DNA of 64,000 nt from Aquariibacter albus (lineage in GTDB: Bacteria > Pseudomonadota > Gammaproteobacteria > Burkholderiales > Burkholderiaceae_C). The DNA is taken from the NCBI RefSeq assembly GCF_014145335.1, contig NZ_JACIVI010000001.1:1-64000 (forward strand), given 5' to 3'. Positions within the stretch are counted from its first letter, which is position 1, and each line of letters begins with the position of its first letter. A program made the position numbers and the translations under genes. Of this stretch, positions 55,705-64,000 are shown piece by piece. Below the pieces are notes generated by a model. That model saw nothing but the letters and a program-made list of their open reading frames with translations. It made no database searches and had not been told where the DNA came from.

Positions 55705-57067
55705 TCTTCACCTCCCCGCTTTCCTGCACATGCCAGGTCTGGATGGCGTTGTTGTGATAGATCGAGCGCGAGCCGCGCACGGCGCGCAGCGCGGTGTAGG
55801 TCGGTTGCACGTGGCCGGTCTCGTCGGTGGCGCGGCTCATCACCAGCGCGGGCTTGCCGTCCCAGACCCAGTCGGCGTTGAAGCGCGTCAGGCACTTGCT
55901 CATCACCGGGCCCTGCAGGCGGGCGGGCCGCCAGTTGCGGCCGCCGTCGACCGAGACGTCGACCTGGGTGATCCGGCCGCGACCCGACCAGGCCAGGCCG
56001 GAGACGTTGTAGTAGCCCTTGTCCAGCAGCACCTGGCCGCCCGAGGGCGTGGTGACCACGCTCTTGACCTCCTGCAGCGAGGTGTACTGGCGGTGGACGC
56101 CGCCGGGCATCAGGTCGATGTAGTGCATGACCTCGTCCTTGGCGCCATAGGGCTGGTCCCCCAGCTCGATGCGGCGCAGGTACTTCACCCAGCTCACGCC
56201 CTGCACGCCCGGCACCACCAGGCGCAGCGGGTAGCCGTTCTCCGGGCGCAGCATCTCGCCGTTCTGGCCGTAGGCCAGCAGCACCTCGCCGCTCTCGATC
56301 AGCGACATCGGGATGGTGCGGGTCATCGAGGAGCCGTCGGCGCCCTCGGCCAGCACGAAGCGGCCGCGCTTGAGGTCGGCGCCGCAGAGGTTCAGCACAT
56401 GGATCAGCGGCACGCCGGTGAACTCGCTGCAGCTGATCATGCCGTGGCTGTACTGGCAGGTCGGCACCGCGACATTGCCCCACTCCATGCCGGTGTTGGC
56501 GCCGCACTCGATGAAATGGAAGCGGCTCACGCTGGGCAGGCGCATCAGCTCGTCGAGCGTGAAGACCATCGGACGCTTGAGCATCGTCTCGTCCGAGCCA
56601 TTGACCATCAGCCGGTGCTTGGAGGGATCGATGTCCCACCAGCCCTGGTGGTGGCGCTCGAAGTGCAGGCCGCTGGGCGTGACGATGCCGAACAGGCTCT
56701 GCAGCGGCGCGAAGCTCACCGAGGCCTGGGCCGTCTGCGTCAGGCCCGGGCTGGGGCGGCGCTGGACGTTGGACTCGTACTTCGACGGTTTGCCGTAGCC
56801 GTCGGTGACCACCGGCTGCCCCAGGCCGGTGGTGTGCGCCGGCAGGTTCAGGATGTTCGGATCCCCGCCCTCGGGCGGCACCGGGTTGGCCGCCGCCTGG
56901 GCCGATGAGGCCGCGGCGGCACCGCCCCCGGCCAGGGCTGCGGCAAAGGCGCTGCGAATGAAATCACGTCGGCCATCGCGGGCCTCGGCCTTCACGCGCT
57001 CGATGCCCTGCGCGTCCAGGAAGTTCTCGGGGGCCTTGAGCAGGCGGCCCGAGGCAGGCTTGTCCAT
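55688..57067 (-). CDS. soxC: Sulfane dehydrogenase molybdenum subunit SoxC
   Basis: A 459-residue molybdopterin sulfite-oxidase-family protein with a twin-arginine signal (DGRRDFIRSAFAAALAGG). The molybdenum-ligand Cys is in FHFIECGANTGMEWGN; conserved SoxC regions include HHQGWWDIDPSKHRLMV and NGYPLRLVVPGVQGVSWVKY (two parts). With SoxD it removes electrons from the sulfur bound to SoxY. It is the first gene of the sox operon and has the probable SoxR operator upstream. Confidence 0.96.
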   Translation of the reverse strand: MDKPASGRLLKAPENFLDAQGIERVKAEARDGRRDFIRSAFAAALAGGGAAAASSAQAAANPVPPEGGDPNILNLPAHTTGLGQPVVTDGYGKPSKYESNVQRRPSPGLTQTAQASVSFAPLQSLFGIVTPSGLHFERHHQGWWDIDPSKHRLMVNGSDETMLKRPMVFTLDELMRLPSVSRFHFIECGANTGMEWGNVAVPTCQYSHGMISCSEFTGVPLIHVLNLCGADLKRGRFVLAEGADGSSMTRTIPMSLIESGEVLLAYGQNGEMLRPENGYPLRLVVPGVQGVSWVKYLRRIELGDQPYGAKDEVMHYIDLMPGGVHRQYTSLQEVKSVVTTPSGGQVLLDKGYYNVSGLAWSGRGRITQVDVSVDGGRNWRPARLQGPVMSKCLTRFNADWVWDGKPALVMSRATDETGHVQPTYTALRAVRGSRSIYHNNAIQTWHVQESGEVKNVQLA

Positions 57068-57105
57068 CGATGGTCTCCTCGCGGCTGCTTGAAGCAGCAA
57101 ATCAC

Positions 57106-57133
57106 AATATAAGCACGCGCAAATATTAACCAA
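57106..57133 (-). promoter_or_regulatory. soxC promoter with overlapping SoxR-like operator
   Basis: On the minus strand a -35 TTGGTT (57128-57133) and -10 TATATT (57106-57111) are spaced by 16 bases. A 9-4-9 dyad AATATAAGC / GCAAATATT (57106-57127, 7 of 9 pairs) covers the -10 and spacer. A repressor there would block RNA polymerase, as expected for an ArsR-type sox regulator. Confidence 0.6.
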
Positions 57134-57318
57134 AGGCGCATGGCGGGTGGCCCCGGGTGTTCCCGGGCGCCGGGATCGTGGGGGCGTCAGGCGCAGGTCA
57201 GCGCCCTCCGGCAGCGGGCTTCATGCCTGCATCGTTATGATTCGATGGAAGGGCACCCCGCCCTGCGCAGCGCGTCCGGCCCCTCGTCCGGCGCCTGGAC
57301 CGAGCCGCGGAGACCTTG

Positions 57319-57699
57319 ATGAGCACAGCCCTGGAAGCCGACCAAGTCTTTGAGTCCGCGGCCGAGCTGTTCTCGCTGCTGGCCACGCCGATCCGGCTCA
57401 AGCTGATCAGTGCGCTGTGCCGCGAGGAGAAGAACGTCTCCCAGCTGCTCGCCGAGATTGAGACGACCCAGCCCAATCTGTCGCAGCACCTCGCCACGCT
57501 CTACCGCACCGGCATCCTCGGCCGGCGCCGTGAGGGCACCCAGGTCTTCTACCGCCTGGTCAATGAGCAGGCCGCCACGCTCTGCCGTGCGGTCTGCACG
57601 CAGATCGCGATGGACCTCGCCGAGCAGCCGCCGGCTCCGGCCCCGGTCCCGGTGGCGGTGCCTGCCGAGCCGGTCCGGCGCAGCCGCCGCAAGGCCTGA
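57319..57699 (+). CDS. soxR: ArsR family transcriptional regulator (SoxR of the sox operon)
   Basis: The 126-residue protein is a winged-HTH ArsR/SmtB repressor: ATPIRLKLISALCREEKNVS, LLAEIETTQPNLSQHLATL, GTQVFYRLVNEQ. Metal-binding CxC is absent, but a Cys in ALCREEK and another in VCTQIA are placed as in the persulfide-responsive SoxR/BigR/SqrR group. A Pro-rich tail of about 25 residues follows. Divergent from soxC. The ATG at 57319 has GGAG about 8 bases upstream. Confidence 0.88.
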   Translation: MSTALEADQVFESAAELFSLLATPIRLKLISALCREEKNVSQLLAEIETTQPNLSQHLATLYRTGILGRRREGTQVFYRLVNEQAATLCRAVCTQIAMDLAEQPPAPAPVPVAVPAEPVRRSRRKA

Positions 57700-57781
57700 G
57701 TGGGCGCCCCGTCCGGCAGGGGCTGCGCCGGACGCCGGGCGCGTGCCGCGATGGCCTAGGCGTTTTCACGGGCATCGTCTA

Positions 57782-57796
57782 CCACCCTTCGGGTGG
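57782..57796. other. Hairpin upstream of the pilus operon
   Basis: CCACCC-TTC-GGGTGG, 6-bp arms, in the 212-base gap between soxR and the secretin gene. It may end soxR transcription or be part of the cpaC promoter region. No T-tract follows. Confidence 0.35.
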
Positions 57797-57911
57797 ATTT
57801 CCCGGTGGGGGCTCCGCGAAGATCGGCGGCCGCTGAACGGAGCCGGCCGTGCGGGGCGCATGCCTGCGCCCGGTCGGTCCGCCAGGCTCAGACCCTGATC
57901 CCCTGCCTTCC

Positions 57912-60371
57912 ATGACCTCACGCCTGACGCGAGTCCAGCCGGCCCGGCTTCGCGCCGGCCGCTCCCTCGCCCTGCTGTTGCTGGCCCTGCCCGCGGCCCT
58001 GGCCTGGGCGCAGCGCCTGGAGGTGCACCGCTCGCATTCGCGCCTCGTCGAAGTGCCCTTCGATGTGGCGAGCATCGCCGTGGGCAGCCCCGGCGTGCTG
58101 CGGGCCACCGCCATCACGCCGCGCCGCGTGCTGATCAACGGCGGCCGCACCGGCGCCACCTCGCTGATGTTCTTCGGCAAGCAGGGCCAGTTCGAGGAGC
58201 ACCGGGTCTTCGTCACCCACGACGTCAGCGCGCTGCGCGAGCAGCTGCTGCGCCTGGACCCGCGCATCCGCATCGACACCGACCCGAACCGCAACGCCCT
58301 GGTCCTGACGGGCACCGTCCGCACCGAGCAGCTGCGCCGCCGTGCGCTCGATGCCGCGCTCAGCTTCGTCGGTGACGCGAGCTACCAGATCCGCGAAAGC
58401 CGCCAGGTCCTCAGCCGCAGCACCGCCACGCCCGGCGCTGCGGCGGCGGCCTCGGCCGCCGAACCCGGCCTGCCCCAGCTCGATGACGAGGACGAGGAGG
58501 GGGCCGCCGAGGCCGGGGCGGGCGGCATCGCCCCGCAGCCCGTCACGCCGCGGCCGGCCGCCGGCGAGGCCGGCCGCGACCTCAGCACCACCATCACCCG
58601 CGTGCGCGAGCTGGGCGAGGGCGCGCCGCAGATCATCGACCTGCTGCATTCCGAGGAAGTGCTGGCCACCCGAGCCCTCCAGCTCGAAGGCCTGCTCGCC
58701 GCGCTCGACCCGAGCCTGAAGGTCAGCGAAGTCAACACCGTGCTCCACATCAAGGGCACGGTGGCCAACCCCACCGTCCACGCCCGGGCGCTCTCGCTGA
58801 TCGAGAGCTTCGTCTCCGACGGGGCCTACCGCCCCAACGGCCTGCGCCCGATCGCCGACCGCGGCGGCATCCTGGTCGCGGGCCGCGACCCCTACACCGC
58901 CGGGGTCGGCGGGGTGGGGGGCGCCGGCGGCGCGGGCGGGTCGAACCGCAGCCTCGGCACGGCCGGCGGCGTCGGCGTGGGCGGCGTGGCGGGGCTCGGC
59001 GGCGCGGCGGGCGTGGGCGGTGTTGGCGGCGCGGCCGCCCGCCTGGGCCTCTTCCGCCCCTCGCCGCCCAAGGGCAACATCAACCAGAACCTGTCCCGGG
59101 CGGACAGCGTGCTCATTGCCGAGGGCAAGGCCCTGGCCCTCATCAAGGTCCGCAGCCAGCCGCGGGTCGAGGTCAAGATCCGGCTCGTCGCGGTGGACCG
59201 CGACCTGACCGACCAGATGGGCATCAACTGGCGCATCGACGGCTCGCGCGTGGCCGTCGGCAACCTGACCGGCGGGGTCGTGTCCACGCTGCCCGGAGGC
59301 GCCCCGACGGGCAACAACTTCACCACCGGCAGCAGCACCACGAGCAACAACACCGTCGCCAACAGCATCAATGTCGGGGCGGCCAACCTCGTCGGCCTGC
59401 TGCAGATCGGCAGCAAGATTTCCATCTCCGCCTTCCTGCAGGCCGTGGAGCAGAAGGGCGCGGCCACCTCGCTGTCCGAGCCCCTGCTGACCGCCGTCAG
59501 CGGCGAGCTGGTCACCTTCCAGGTCGGCGGCGAGATTCCCCTGCCCGACTCCAACACGGCGATCACGACCAACTCGGCCCTCGGCGGCACGACCACCACC
59601 AACGCCACCAGCGTCTTCTTCCGGCCCTTCGGCGTGCAGCTCTTCCTGCGCCCCACGGTGCTGGAAGACGGCCGCATCAGCCTGGTGCTGGACCAGCGCA
59701 TCTCCACCCCCGACTTCGCCCGCACCATCACCATCGGCGGCAACCCGGTGCCCTCCTTCAGCCAGCGCACCGTCCAGACCCTGACCGAGACCGCCGACGG
59801 CGAAACCTGGGCCGTCGCCGGCCTGATCAGCTCCGAGGACAGCCAGGAGCTGAGCAAGGTCCCCTTCATCGGCGACCTCCCGGTGCTGGGCCGCCTGTTC
59901 CAGTCCAAGACCGGCCGCAAGGCGCGCAACGAGCTGATCATCACGATCACCGCGCGCAAGGTGCCGCCGCAGGAAGAGGACGCCCCGGTCCTGGGCGGCG
60001 CGCTGCCTCCGTCCGCCCCGGACGCGGCCGAGACCCTGGCGCCGGGCGAACGCCTCGAGCCGCGGCCCACGCCGGGTGCCCCGGCACCTGCCCTCGCCCC
60101 GCCCGCAGGACCGGACCCCGCCGCCCCGGTGTCGGCCGCGCCGCGGCTCGAGCCGGTTCCGGCCCCGGAAGCCCGGGCCCCGTCCCCGCCGGCAACGCCC
60201 GCGCCCCCGGTCGCCGCGCCGCCTGCCGTCGCGCCGCCTGCCGCTGCGCCTGCGGCCCGGCGTGAGCTCCGCCCCACCGCCCGCACGCTCGAGGGCCTGG
60301 CGCCCGAGGCCCTGGAGGCCGTTCGCGCCCGGGCCCTCGGGGCGGCTTCGGCGCCCGGGGGCCGGCCATGA
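57912..60371 (+). CDS. cpaC: Tad/Flp pilus secretin CpaC/RcpA with Gly-rich insert
   Basis: An 819-residue outer membrane secretin: signal peptide (LALLLLALPAALAWA), pilus-assembly BON-like N-domain (residues 20-110), N1-type repeats, a Gly-rich insert at about 336-384 (repeated GVGGVGG/GGAGG), the secretin C-domain (ISISAFLQAVEQKGAATSLS, FQVGGEIPLP, PFIGDLPVLGRLFQS), and a Pro/Ala-rich tail of about 125 residues. A typical CpaC is about 500-600, so the insert and tail are additions. It forms the pore for Flp pili. Its end overlaps the TPR gene by ATGA. Confidence 0.92.
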   Translation: MTSRLTRVQPARLRAGRSLALLLLALPAALAWAQRLEVHRSHSRLVEVPFDVASIAVGSPGVLRATAITPRRVLINGGRTGATSLMFFGKQGQFEEHRVFVTHDVSALREQLLRLDPRIRIDTDPNRNALVLTGTVRTEQLRRRALDAALSFVGDASYQIRESRQVLSRSTATPGAAAAASAAEPGLPQLDDEDEEGAAEAGAGGIAPQPVTPRPAAGEAGRDLSTTITRVRELGEGAPQIIDLLHSEEVLATRALQLEGLLAALDPSLKVSEVNTVLHIKGTVANPTVHARALSLIESFVSDGAYRPNGLRPIADRGGILVAGRDPYTAGVGGVGGAGGAGGSNRSLGTAGGVGVGGVAGLGGAAGVGGVGGAAARLGLFRPSPPKGNINQNLSRADSVLIAEGKALALIKVRSQPRVEVKIRLVAVDRDLTDQMGINWRIDGSRVAVGNLTGGVVSTLPGGAPTGNNFTTGSSTTSNNTVANSINVGAANLVGLLQIGSKISISAFLQAVEQKGAATSLSEPLLTAVSGELVTFQVGGEIPLPDSNTAITTNSALGGTTTTNATSVFFRPFGVQLFLRPTVLEDGRISLVLDQRISTPDFARTITIGGNPVPSFSQRTVQTLTETADGETWAVAGLISSEDSQELSKVPFIGDLPVLGRLFQSKTGRKARNELIITITARKVPPQEEDAPVLGGALPPSAPDAAETLAPGERLEPRPTPGAPAPALAPPAGPDPAAPVSAAPRLEPVPAPEARAPSPPATPAPPVAAPPAVAPPAAAPAARRELRPTARTLEGLAPEALEAVRARALGAASAPGGRP

Positions 60372-61069
60372 AGCGCTTCAGCCTGCGCCGGGCGGCTGCC
60401 GCGGACGAAGCCCGCCTCGGGATCCGCGGGCGGCCCATGCTGCTCGGCCTGCTGGCCCTGCTGCTGCTGGTGGCTGCCGGCCTGCTCTTGCTGCGCGAAC
60501 AGCGCGAAACCACCCGCCGCAGCACGCTGCTGGCCGAGGCCGAGAAGGTCGCGGCCCAGTCGGCCGACGGCCCCAGCGTGCTGGCCGCCTGCCAGGCCGT
60601 GGTCCAGCAGCTGCCGGAAGCCATCGCCCACCACGCGGCCGACCCCCAGGCCCAGGCCGAGCTCGGCCGCGCGCGGCGTGCCCAGGGCCAGTGCCTGGCC
60701 AAGCTCAAGCGCTACGCCGAGGCCATCACCGAGCTGCGCGCCGCCATCGAGCTGCGGCCCGAGTACGCCCCGCTCTATGGCGACCTCGCGCTCGCCCAGT
60801 CCCGCAACGGTCAGCACCTGCCGGCCCAGCGCACCGCCCGGCTGGCCGTGCAGCTGGACCCGCAGGTCTGGCAGGCCCATCGCCTGCAGGCCCGCGTGCT
60901 CGACGCCGCCAGCAGCCCGCTGCCCGCGCTGCGCGCCTACGACGAGGCCCTGCGCCTGGCGCCGCCCGACCAGATCCGCCCCCTGGAGGATGAAGTCGGC
61001 CGCATGCGCCAGCGCCACGGCCTGGCCGCACCGGCGGCGGACGCCGACGCCCGAGGAGCCCCCCGATGA
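60368..61069 (+). CDS. Membrane-anchored TPR protein (TadD-like position)
   Basis: A 233-residue protein with one N-terminal membrane helix (LLGLLALLLLVAAGLLLL) and three TPR-like repeats (for example AKLKRYAEAITELRAAIEL). In Tad loci a TPR lipoprotein (TadD) assists pilus assembly; this one has a transmembrane anchor instead of a lipobox, so equivalence is uncertain. It is translationally coupled to cpaC and overlaps the next lipoprotein gene by 4 bases. Confidence 0.8.
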   Translation: MKRFSLRRAAAADEARLGIRGRPMLLGLLALLLLVAAGLLLLREQRETTRRSTLLAEAEKVAAQSADGPSVLAACQAVVQQLPEAIAHHAADPQAQAELGRARRAQGQCLAKLKRYAEAITELRAAIELRPEYAPLYGDLALAQSRNGQHLPAQRTARLAVQLDPQVWQAHRLQARVLDAASSPLPALRAYDEALRLAPPDQIRPLEDEVGRMRQRHGLAAPAADADARGAPR

Positions 61070-61638
61070 ACGCCACGCTGCCCTGTCTCGCCCTCGTCCT
61101 GCTGCTGCAAGGCTGTGCCGGGCCGCGCGCCCGCCTGCCCGTCCCGCTGGACGCGCCGCCCCAGGCCCAGCCCGAATGGCTGGCCGTCCAGCACTGGCAG
61201 CTGGGTGCGGCGCGCCAGGCCGCCGAGATCGCGCAGGCCCTGCAGCAGGCCGGGCTGGCCGGCCGGCCGCTCGCCGTCGCGGCGGCGCAGCCCGACAGCC
61301 CGCTGGCCCGCGCCTGGCAGGGGCTCCTGCAGACCGAGCTGCACCGCGCCGGCCTGCGCGTACAGCCCGAGGCGACGCTGCAGGTGCAGACCGAGATCCA
61401 GCTCTTCGGCTTCGCCCCCGGCCGCGCCAACCAGGGGCCGGTCGCCGCGCCGGACGATCTGCTGAACCGCCCGATTCCGCAGCACGAGGCCCTGCTGCAC
61501 ACCCGTCTGCGCGAGGGCAGCGGCCCCTGGCTGCTGCATCGCAGCCAGGCCGTCTACCTGCGCGACGAGGACCTGGCGCTCTACCGCGCCGCGCCCGGCG
61601 TGGCGCCCGCCCGCACGGTGCCCGTCCTCGCGCGCTGA
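61066..61638 (+). CDS. Lipoprotein in the Tad locus, function unknown
   Basis: The 190-residue protein begins with a lipobox-type signal (LVLLLQGCAG) and has no family that I recognise. It contains RLPVPLDAPPQAQPEW, an Ala/Gln-rich helical part and a beta-rich C-terminus (LRDEDLALYRAAPG). Overlap with the TPR gene and position in the operon suggest a role in pilus assembly, perhaps in secretin placement. Confidence 0.7.
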   Translation: MNATLPCLALVLLLQGCAGPRARLPVPLDAPPQAQPEWLAVQHWQLGAARQAAEIAQALQQAGLAGRPLAVAAAQPDSPLARAWQGLLQTELHRAGLRVQPEATLQVQTEIQLFGFAPGRANQGPVAAPDDLLNRPIPQHEALLHTRLREGSGPWLLHRSQAVYLRDEDLALYRAAPGVAPARTVPVLAR

Positions 61639-61653
61639 ACCTAGGAACCGGCC

Positions 61654-62331
61654 ATGCCTTCCGCCCCTGCTTCCCTTCCCGGCCGGCGTGCCGGCCTGGC
61701 CGTCCTGCTGGGCCTGGGCCTCGCGCTGGCCGGCTGCGTCCTGCCGCCGCAGGCCGCTGGCGTCGACCTGCGGGCCACGCCGGCCCTGCCGCTGAGCCCC
61801 GATCCGCTGACCCGCAGCAGCGAGCAGGCCGGGGACGAGCTCGCCGCCGCCTGGCGCCAGGCCGGCCTCGGCCGCGGCGAGACCCTGCTGGTCAGCAGCC
61901 TGGTCGCGCTGGACGACCTCAGGACCTCCTCGCCCCTCGGCCGCCTCGTGGCCGAGCAGGTGGCCGGCCGGCTGGCCCAGCACGGCCTGGGCGTCAAGGA
62001 GCTGCGGCTGCGCGAAGGCCTGGTGATCCGGGCCGACCAGGGCGAGCTCATGCTCTCCCGCGACGCCGCCGAGCTGGCGCGCCAGCACCTCGCCCAGGTG
62101 GTCCTGATCGGCACCTACACCCGCTCGCGCGAGGCCACCCGCATCAACCTGCGCCTGGTGCGGCTCGACGATGCCCGCGTGCTGGCCGCCAGCCAGTACG
62201 CGGTGGCCGTCGACGAGCGCACCGAGACGCTGCGCCGCGTGCCCGACGGGCCTGCCACGACCCCGGCCGGGCGCGGCACGCTCTACGACGCGATCCGCGA
62301 CTACGACCGCCGGCAGCCGCCGCTGCGCTGA
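61654..62331 (+). CDS. FlgO-domain lipoprotein in the Tad locus
   Basis: A 225-residue lipoprotein with signal LLGLGLALAGCVLPP. The C-terminal two thirds resembles the FlgO domain (PF17680): PLGRLVAEQVAGRLAQHGL, VKELRLREGLVIRADQGEL, AQVVLIGTYTRSREATRIN, RVLAASQYAV. FlgO of Vibrio is a flagellar outer membrane lipoprotein; here it sits in a pilus locus, so it may help seat the secretin in the outer membrane. Seven bases separate it from cpaE. Confidence 0.82.
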   Translation: MPSAPASLPGRRAGLAVLLGLGLALAGCVLPPQAAGVDLRATPALPLSPDPLTRSSEQAGDELAAAWRQAGLGRGETLLVSSLVALDDLRTSSPLGRLVAEQVAGRLAQHGLGVKELRLREGLVIRADQGELMLSRDAAELARQHLAQVVLIGTYTRSREATRINLRLVRLDDARVLAASQYAVAVDERTETLRRVPDGPATTPAGRGTLYDAIRDYDRRQPPLR

Positions 62332-62338
62332 AGCCCGC

Positions 62339-63532
62339 ATGCGCGTCCTCATCGTCAGTGCCCAGGAGCTGTTCCGCCAGACCGTCCAGGCCGCCTGCCT
62401 GCGCTTCGGCGAATCGATGATCAGCCTGCGGACGACCGACAGCCTGGGCCAGGGCCTGGAGCTGGCCGAGCAGTTCCAGGCCGAGCTGGTCGCCCTCGAC
62501 CTGACCCGCAACGTCGAGGCCGGCATGCTGGCCCTCGCCCAGCTCGCCGCCCACCCGAGCCGCCTGGTGGTGGCCAGCATCGACAAGGCCAGCACCGACG
62601 TGATGGCCCGGGCCGTGCGGGCCGGCGCCCGCGAGTTCCTGGCCCAGCCGGTGCAGGACGACGAGGTGCATGCCGTGCTGCGCAAGGGCCTGCGCCTGGT
62701 CACGCCGGCCGGGGTCGAGGCCCCGCCGGCCCGCCGTGGCCGCATCCTGGTGGTGTTCTCCAGCAAGGGCGGTGTCGGCAAGACCACCCTGGCCTGCAAC
62801 ATCACGGTGCGCCTGGCGCAGCGCCTCGGCGAGGGCCGGGTCGCGATGATCGACGCCAACACCCAGGCGCCGAACGTGGCCCCCATGCTCGACCTCCGGC
62901 CCGAGCGCTGGCTGCGCGACGCCGTCGAGCAGTACCGCCGCCTCGACGGCGACATGCTGCGCCAGATGATGACGCCGCACGACAGCGGCGCCCTGGTGCT
63001 GGCGCACTCCTCGGACAACCCGCTGGGCCTCGATTTCGAGGAGGACCAGCTCGGCAAGATCCTGCTGGTGGCCAAGAGCCACTTCGACCATGTCGTGGTC
63101 GACACCTTCCCGGTGCTGTCCAGCCTGAACCTGGCGGTGATGGACCTGGCCGACGACATCCTGCTGGTCACCGAGCCGGTGGTCCCGGCGCTGCGCAGCG
63201 CGCGCTACAACCTGCAGGTGCTGCGCCAGGCCGGCTACGGGCCCGAGCGCATCCGCCTGGTCGTCAACCGCTTCTCGCGCTTCAGCGGCAATGTGCCGAT
63301 CGACCTGGTGGCCGACACCCTGGAATGGCCGGTCGAGGCCGTGCTGAACTACGACGTGAACGCGACCATCGCCGCCAACAACGGCCGGCCGGTGGTCGAC
63401 ATGTTCCCCGAGTCGCTGATCGCCCGCGACATCGGCCAGCTGGTCGACACGCTGGTCGGGGCCTCGCCCGCCGGACCCGGCCCCCGTGCCGGCCTGGGCG
63501 ACCGCATCCGCCGCTTCCTGCGCGGCTACTGA
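62339..63532 (+). CDS. cpaE: Tad pilus assembly ATPase CpaE/TadZ
   Basis: The 397-residue protein has an N-terminal receiver-like domain (about 1-120, LIVSAQELFRQTVQAA, but phosphoacceptor site replaced by LTRNVE) and a MinD/ParA-type ATPase domain with deviant Walker A (SSKGGVGKTTLACNITVRL), a VAMIDANTQAPNVAP segment and a C-terminal VPIDLVADTLEWPVEAV region. TadZ positions the pilus machine at the pole. It precedes cpaF by 13 bases. Confidence 0.94.
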   Translation: MRVLIVSAQELFRQTVQAACLRFGESMISLRTTDSLGQGLELAEQFQAELVALDLTRNVEAGMLALAQLAAHPSRLVVASIDKASTDVMARAVRAGAREFLAQPVQDDEVHAVLRKGLRLVTPAGVEAPPARRGRILVVFSSKGGVGKTTLACNITVRLAQRLGEGRVAMIDANTQAPNVAPMLDLRPERWLRDAVEQYRRLDGDMLRQMMTPHDSGALVLAHSSDNPLGLDFEEDQLGKILLVAKSHFDHVVVDTFPVLSSLNLAVMDLADDILLVTEPVVPALRSARYNLQVLRQAGYGPERIRLVVNRFSRFSGNVPIDLVADTLEWPVEAVLNYDVNATIAANNGRPVVDMFPESLIARDIGQLVDTLVGASPAGPGPRAGLGDRIRRFLRGY

Positions 63533-63545
63533 GCCCGGGCCCGCG

Positions 63546-64000
63546 ATGAATCCCTCCGATGAAGCCCTGCCCAGCCTCCGCGATGCGCTGCGTCGCAGCG
63601 CCAGCGGCGGCAGCGACTTCCTGGGCGAGCGCCTGCGCTCCCTGGCCCAGACCCAGCGCGACAGCCGGGTCATCGCGGACGGCGCGGGCATGCTGCCGGG
63701 GGTCGGCCCCTCGCACAGCAGCTACAGCCAGGTGCGGCATCGCCTGCACCGGGGCCTGCTGGAGGTGCTGAACCCGCAGGCGGTGGCCCAGGCCGGCATG
63801 CCGCAGATCCAGGCGGCCATCGAGGCCTACCTCGACGACGCGCTGGCCCGCGAAAGCCTGCCGCTGTCCCGTGCCGAGCGCGATCAGCTGGGCGAGGACC
63901 TGCTCTACGAGGTCATCGGCCTCGGTCCGCTGTCGCCGCTGATGACCGATCCGACCGTGGCCGACATCCTGATCAACGGCCCGCACCAGGTCTATGTCGA
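63546..64000 (+). CDS. cpaF: Tad pilus assembly ATPase CpaF/TadA, N-terminal part (cut by window edge)
   Basis: The first 151 codons are present. They include the conserved pre-ATPase region (LGEDLLYEVIGLGPLSPL, TDPTVADILINGPHQVYV) at about 118-151, which identifies the CpaF/TadA secretion ATPase. It will power pilin assembly. The Walker A motif lies outside the window. It is in one operon with cpaE and the upstream genes. Confidence 0.95.
   Translation, partial: MNPSDEALPSLRDALRRSASGGSDFLGERLRSLAQTQRDSRVIADGAGMLPGVGPSHSSYSQVRHRLHRGLLEVLNPQAVAQAGMPQIQAAIEAYLDDALARESLPLSRAERDQLGEDLLYEVIGLGPLSPLMTDPTVADILINGPHQVYV

Noticed and set aside
57782-57796. A third NarL-type 7-2-7 site before the pilus genes
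   Set aside because: The core CCCTTCGGG is alike, but the dyad has an odd centre (6-3-6) and its flanks do not form TACYYMT heptamers.

Overview
The window is a very GC-rich (about 70 % by eye), tightly packed bacterial chromosome segment. Gene content and style (AmtB-GlnK preceded by a TorF-type porin, a UbiH-like/DsbC pair, a complete soxCDYZAXB cluster, a Tad pilus locus) suggest a betaproteobacterium of the Burkholderiales, probably near Rubrivivax/Leptothrix/Methylibium. This placement is inferred from gene content and codon style, not from a marker gene. No rRNA, tRNA, CRISPR array, insertion sequence or phage gene is visible. Many neighbouring genes overlap by 4 bases (ATGA/GTGA), so most clusters read as operons.

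Bases 1-23941 form a methylated-amine catabolic island. The plus-strand pair tmm-tdm, followed by purU, covers trimethylamine to TMAO to dimethylamine plus C1. The minus-strand operon dmmD-A-B-C covers dimethylamine to methylamine. The plus-strand operon gmaS(glnT)-mgsABC covers methylamine to gamma-glutamylmethylamide to N-methylglutamate. The usual last enzyme, the SoxBDAG-like N-methylglutamate dehydrogenase MgdABCD, is not in the window. Instead there is a minus-strand operon of a single DAO-family flavoprotein, etfB, etfA, hutD and ETF-quinone oxidoreductase, divergent from a LysR regulator and hutG (N-formylglutamate deformylase). My main proposal is that this operon finishes the pathway with electrons going to ubiquinone. 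The island carries its own regulators: the LysR protein, an XRE-cupin repressor/activator with a 22-bp inverted repeat before gmaS, and a NarX/NarL-like pair. Two NarL-style 7-2-7 sites lie in the dmm/tmm intergenic region.

Bases 24007-31552 hold nitrogen uptake (porin, sigma-54 promoter, amtB, glnK), a putative Na+/H+ antiporter with a structured leader, an OmpR-type two-component pair, and ychF. Bases 31658-44824 are mostly housekeeping: hybrid kinase, AsmA, UbiH-like hydroxylase, DsbC, an unusual photolyase-like protein, DUF3429, an M61 peptidase, DUF3108, an enoyl-CoA hydratase and a hexapeptide acyltransferase.

Bases 44776-57699 are a sulfur-oxidation region. It contains a YeeE/TsuA-like importer, a secreted GH75-like protein, a small cytochrome c, SoxW-like thioredoxin, SoxH-like metallohydrolase, GlcG/HbpS, DsrE, and soxB, X, A, Z, Y, D, C, with a divergent ArsR-type soxR whose probable operator sits in the soxC promoter. 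Bases 57912-64000 begin a Tad/Flp pilus operon (cpaC secretin, TPR protein, two lipoproteins, cpaE/tadZ, start of cpaF/tadA). The window suggests a facultative chemolithoheterotroph able to use methylamines as C1, N and energy source and thiosulfate as an extra electron donor.
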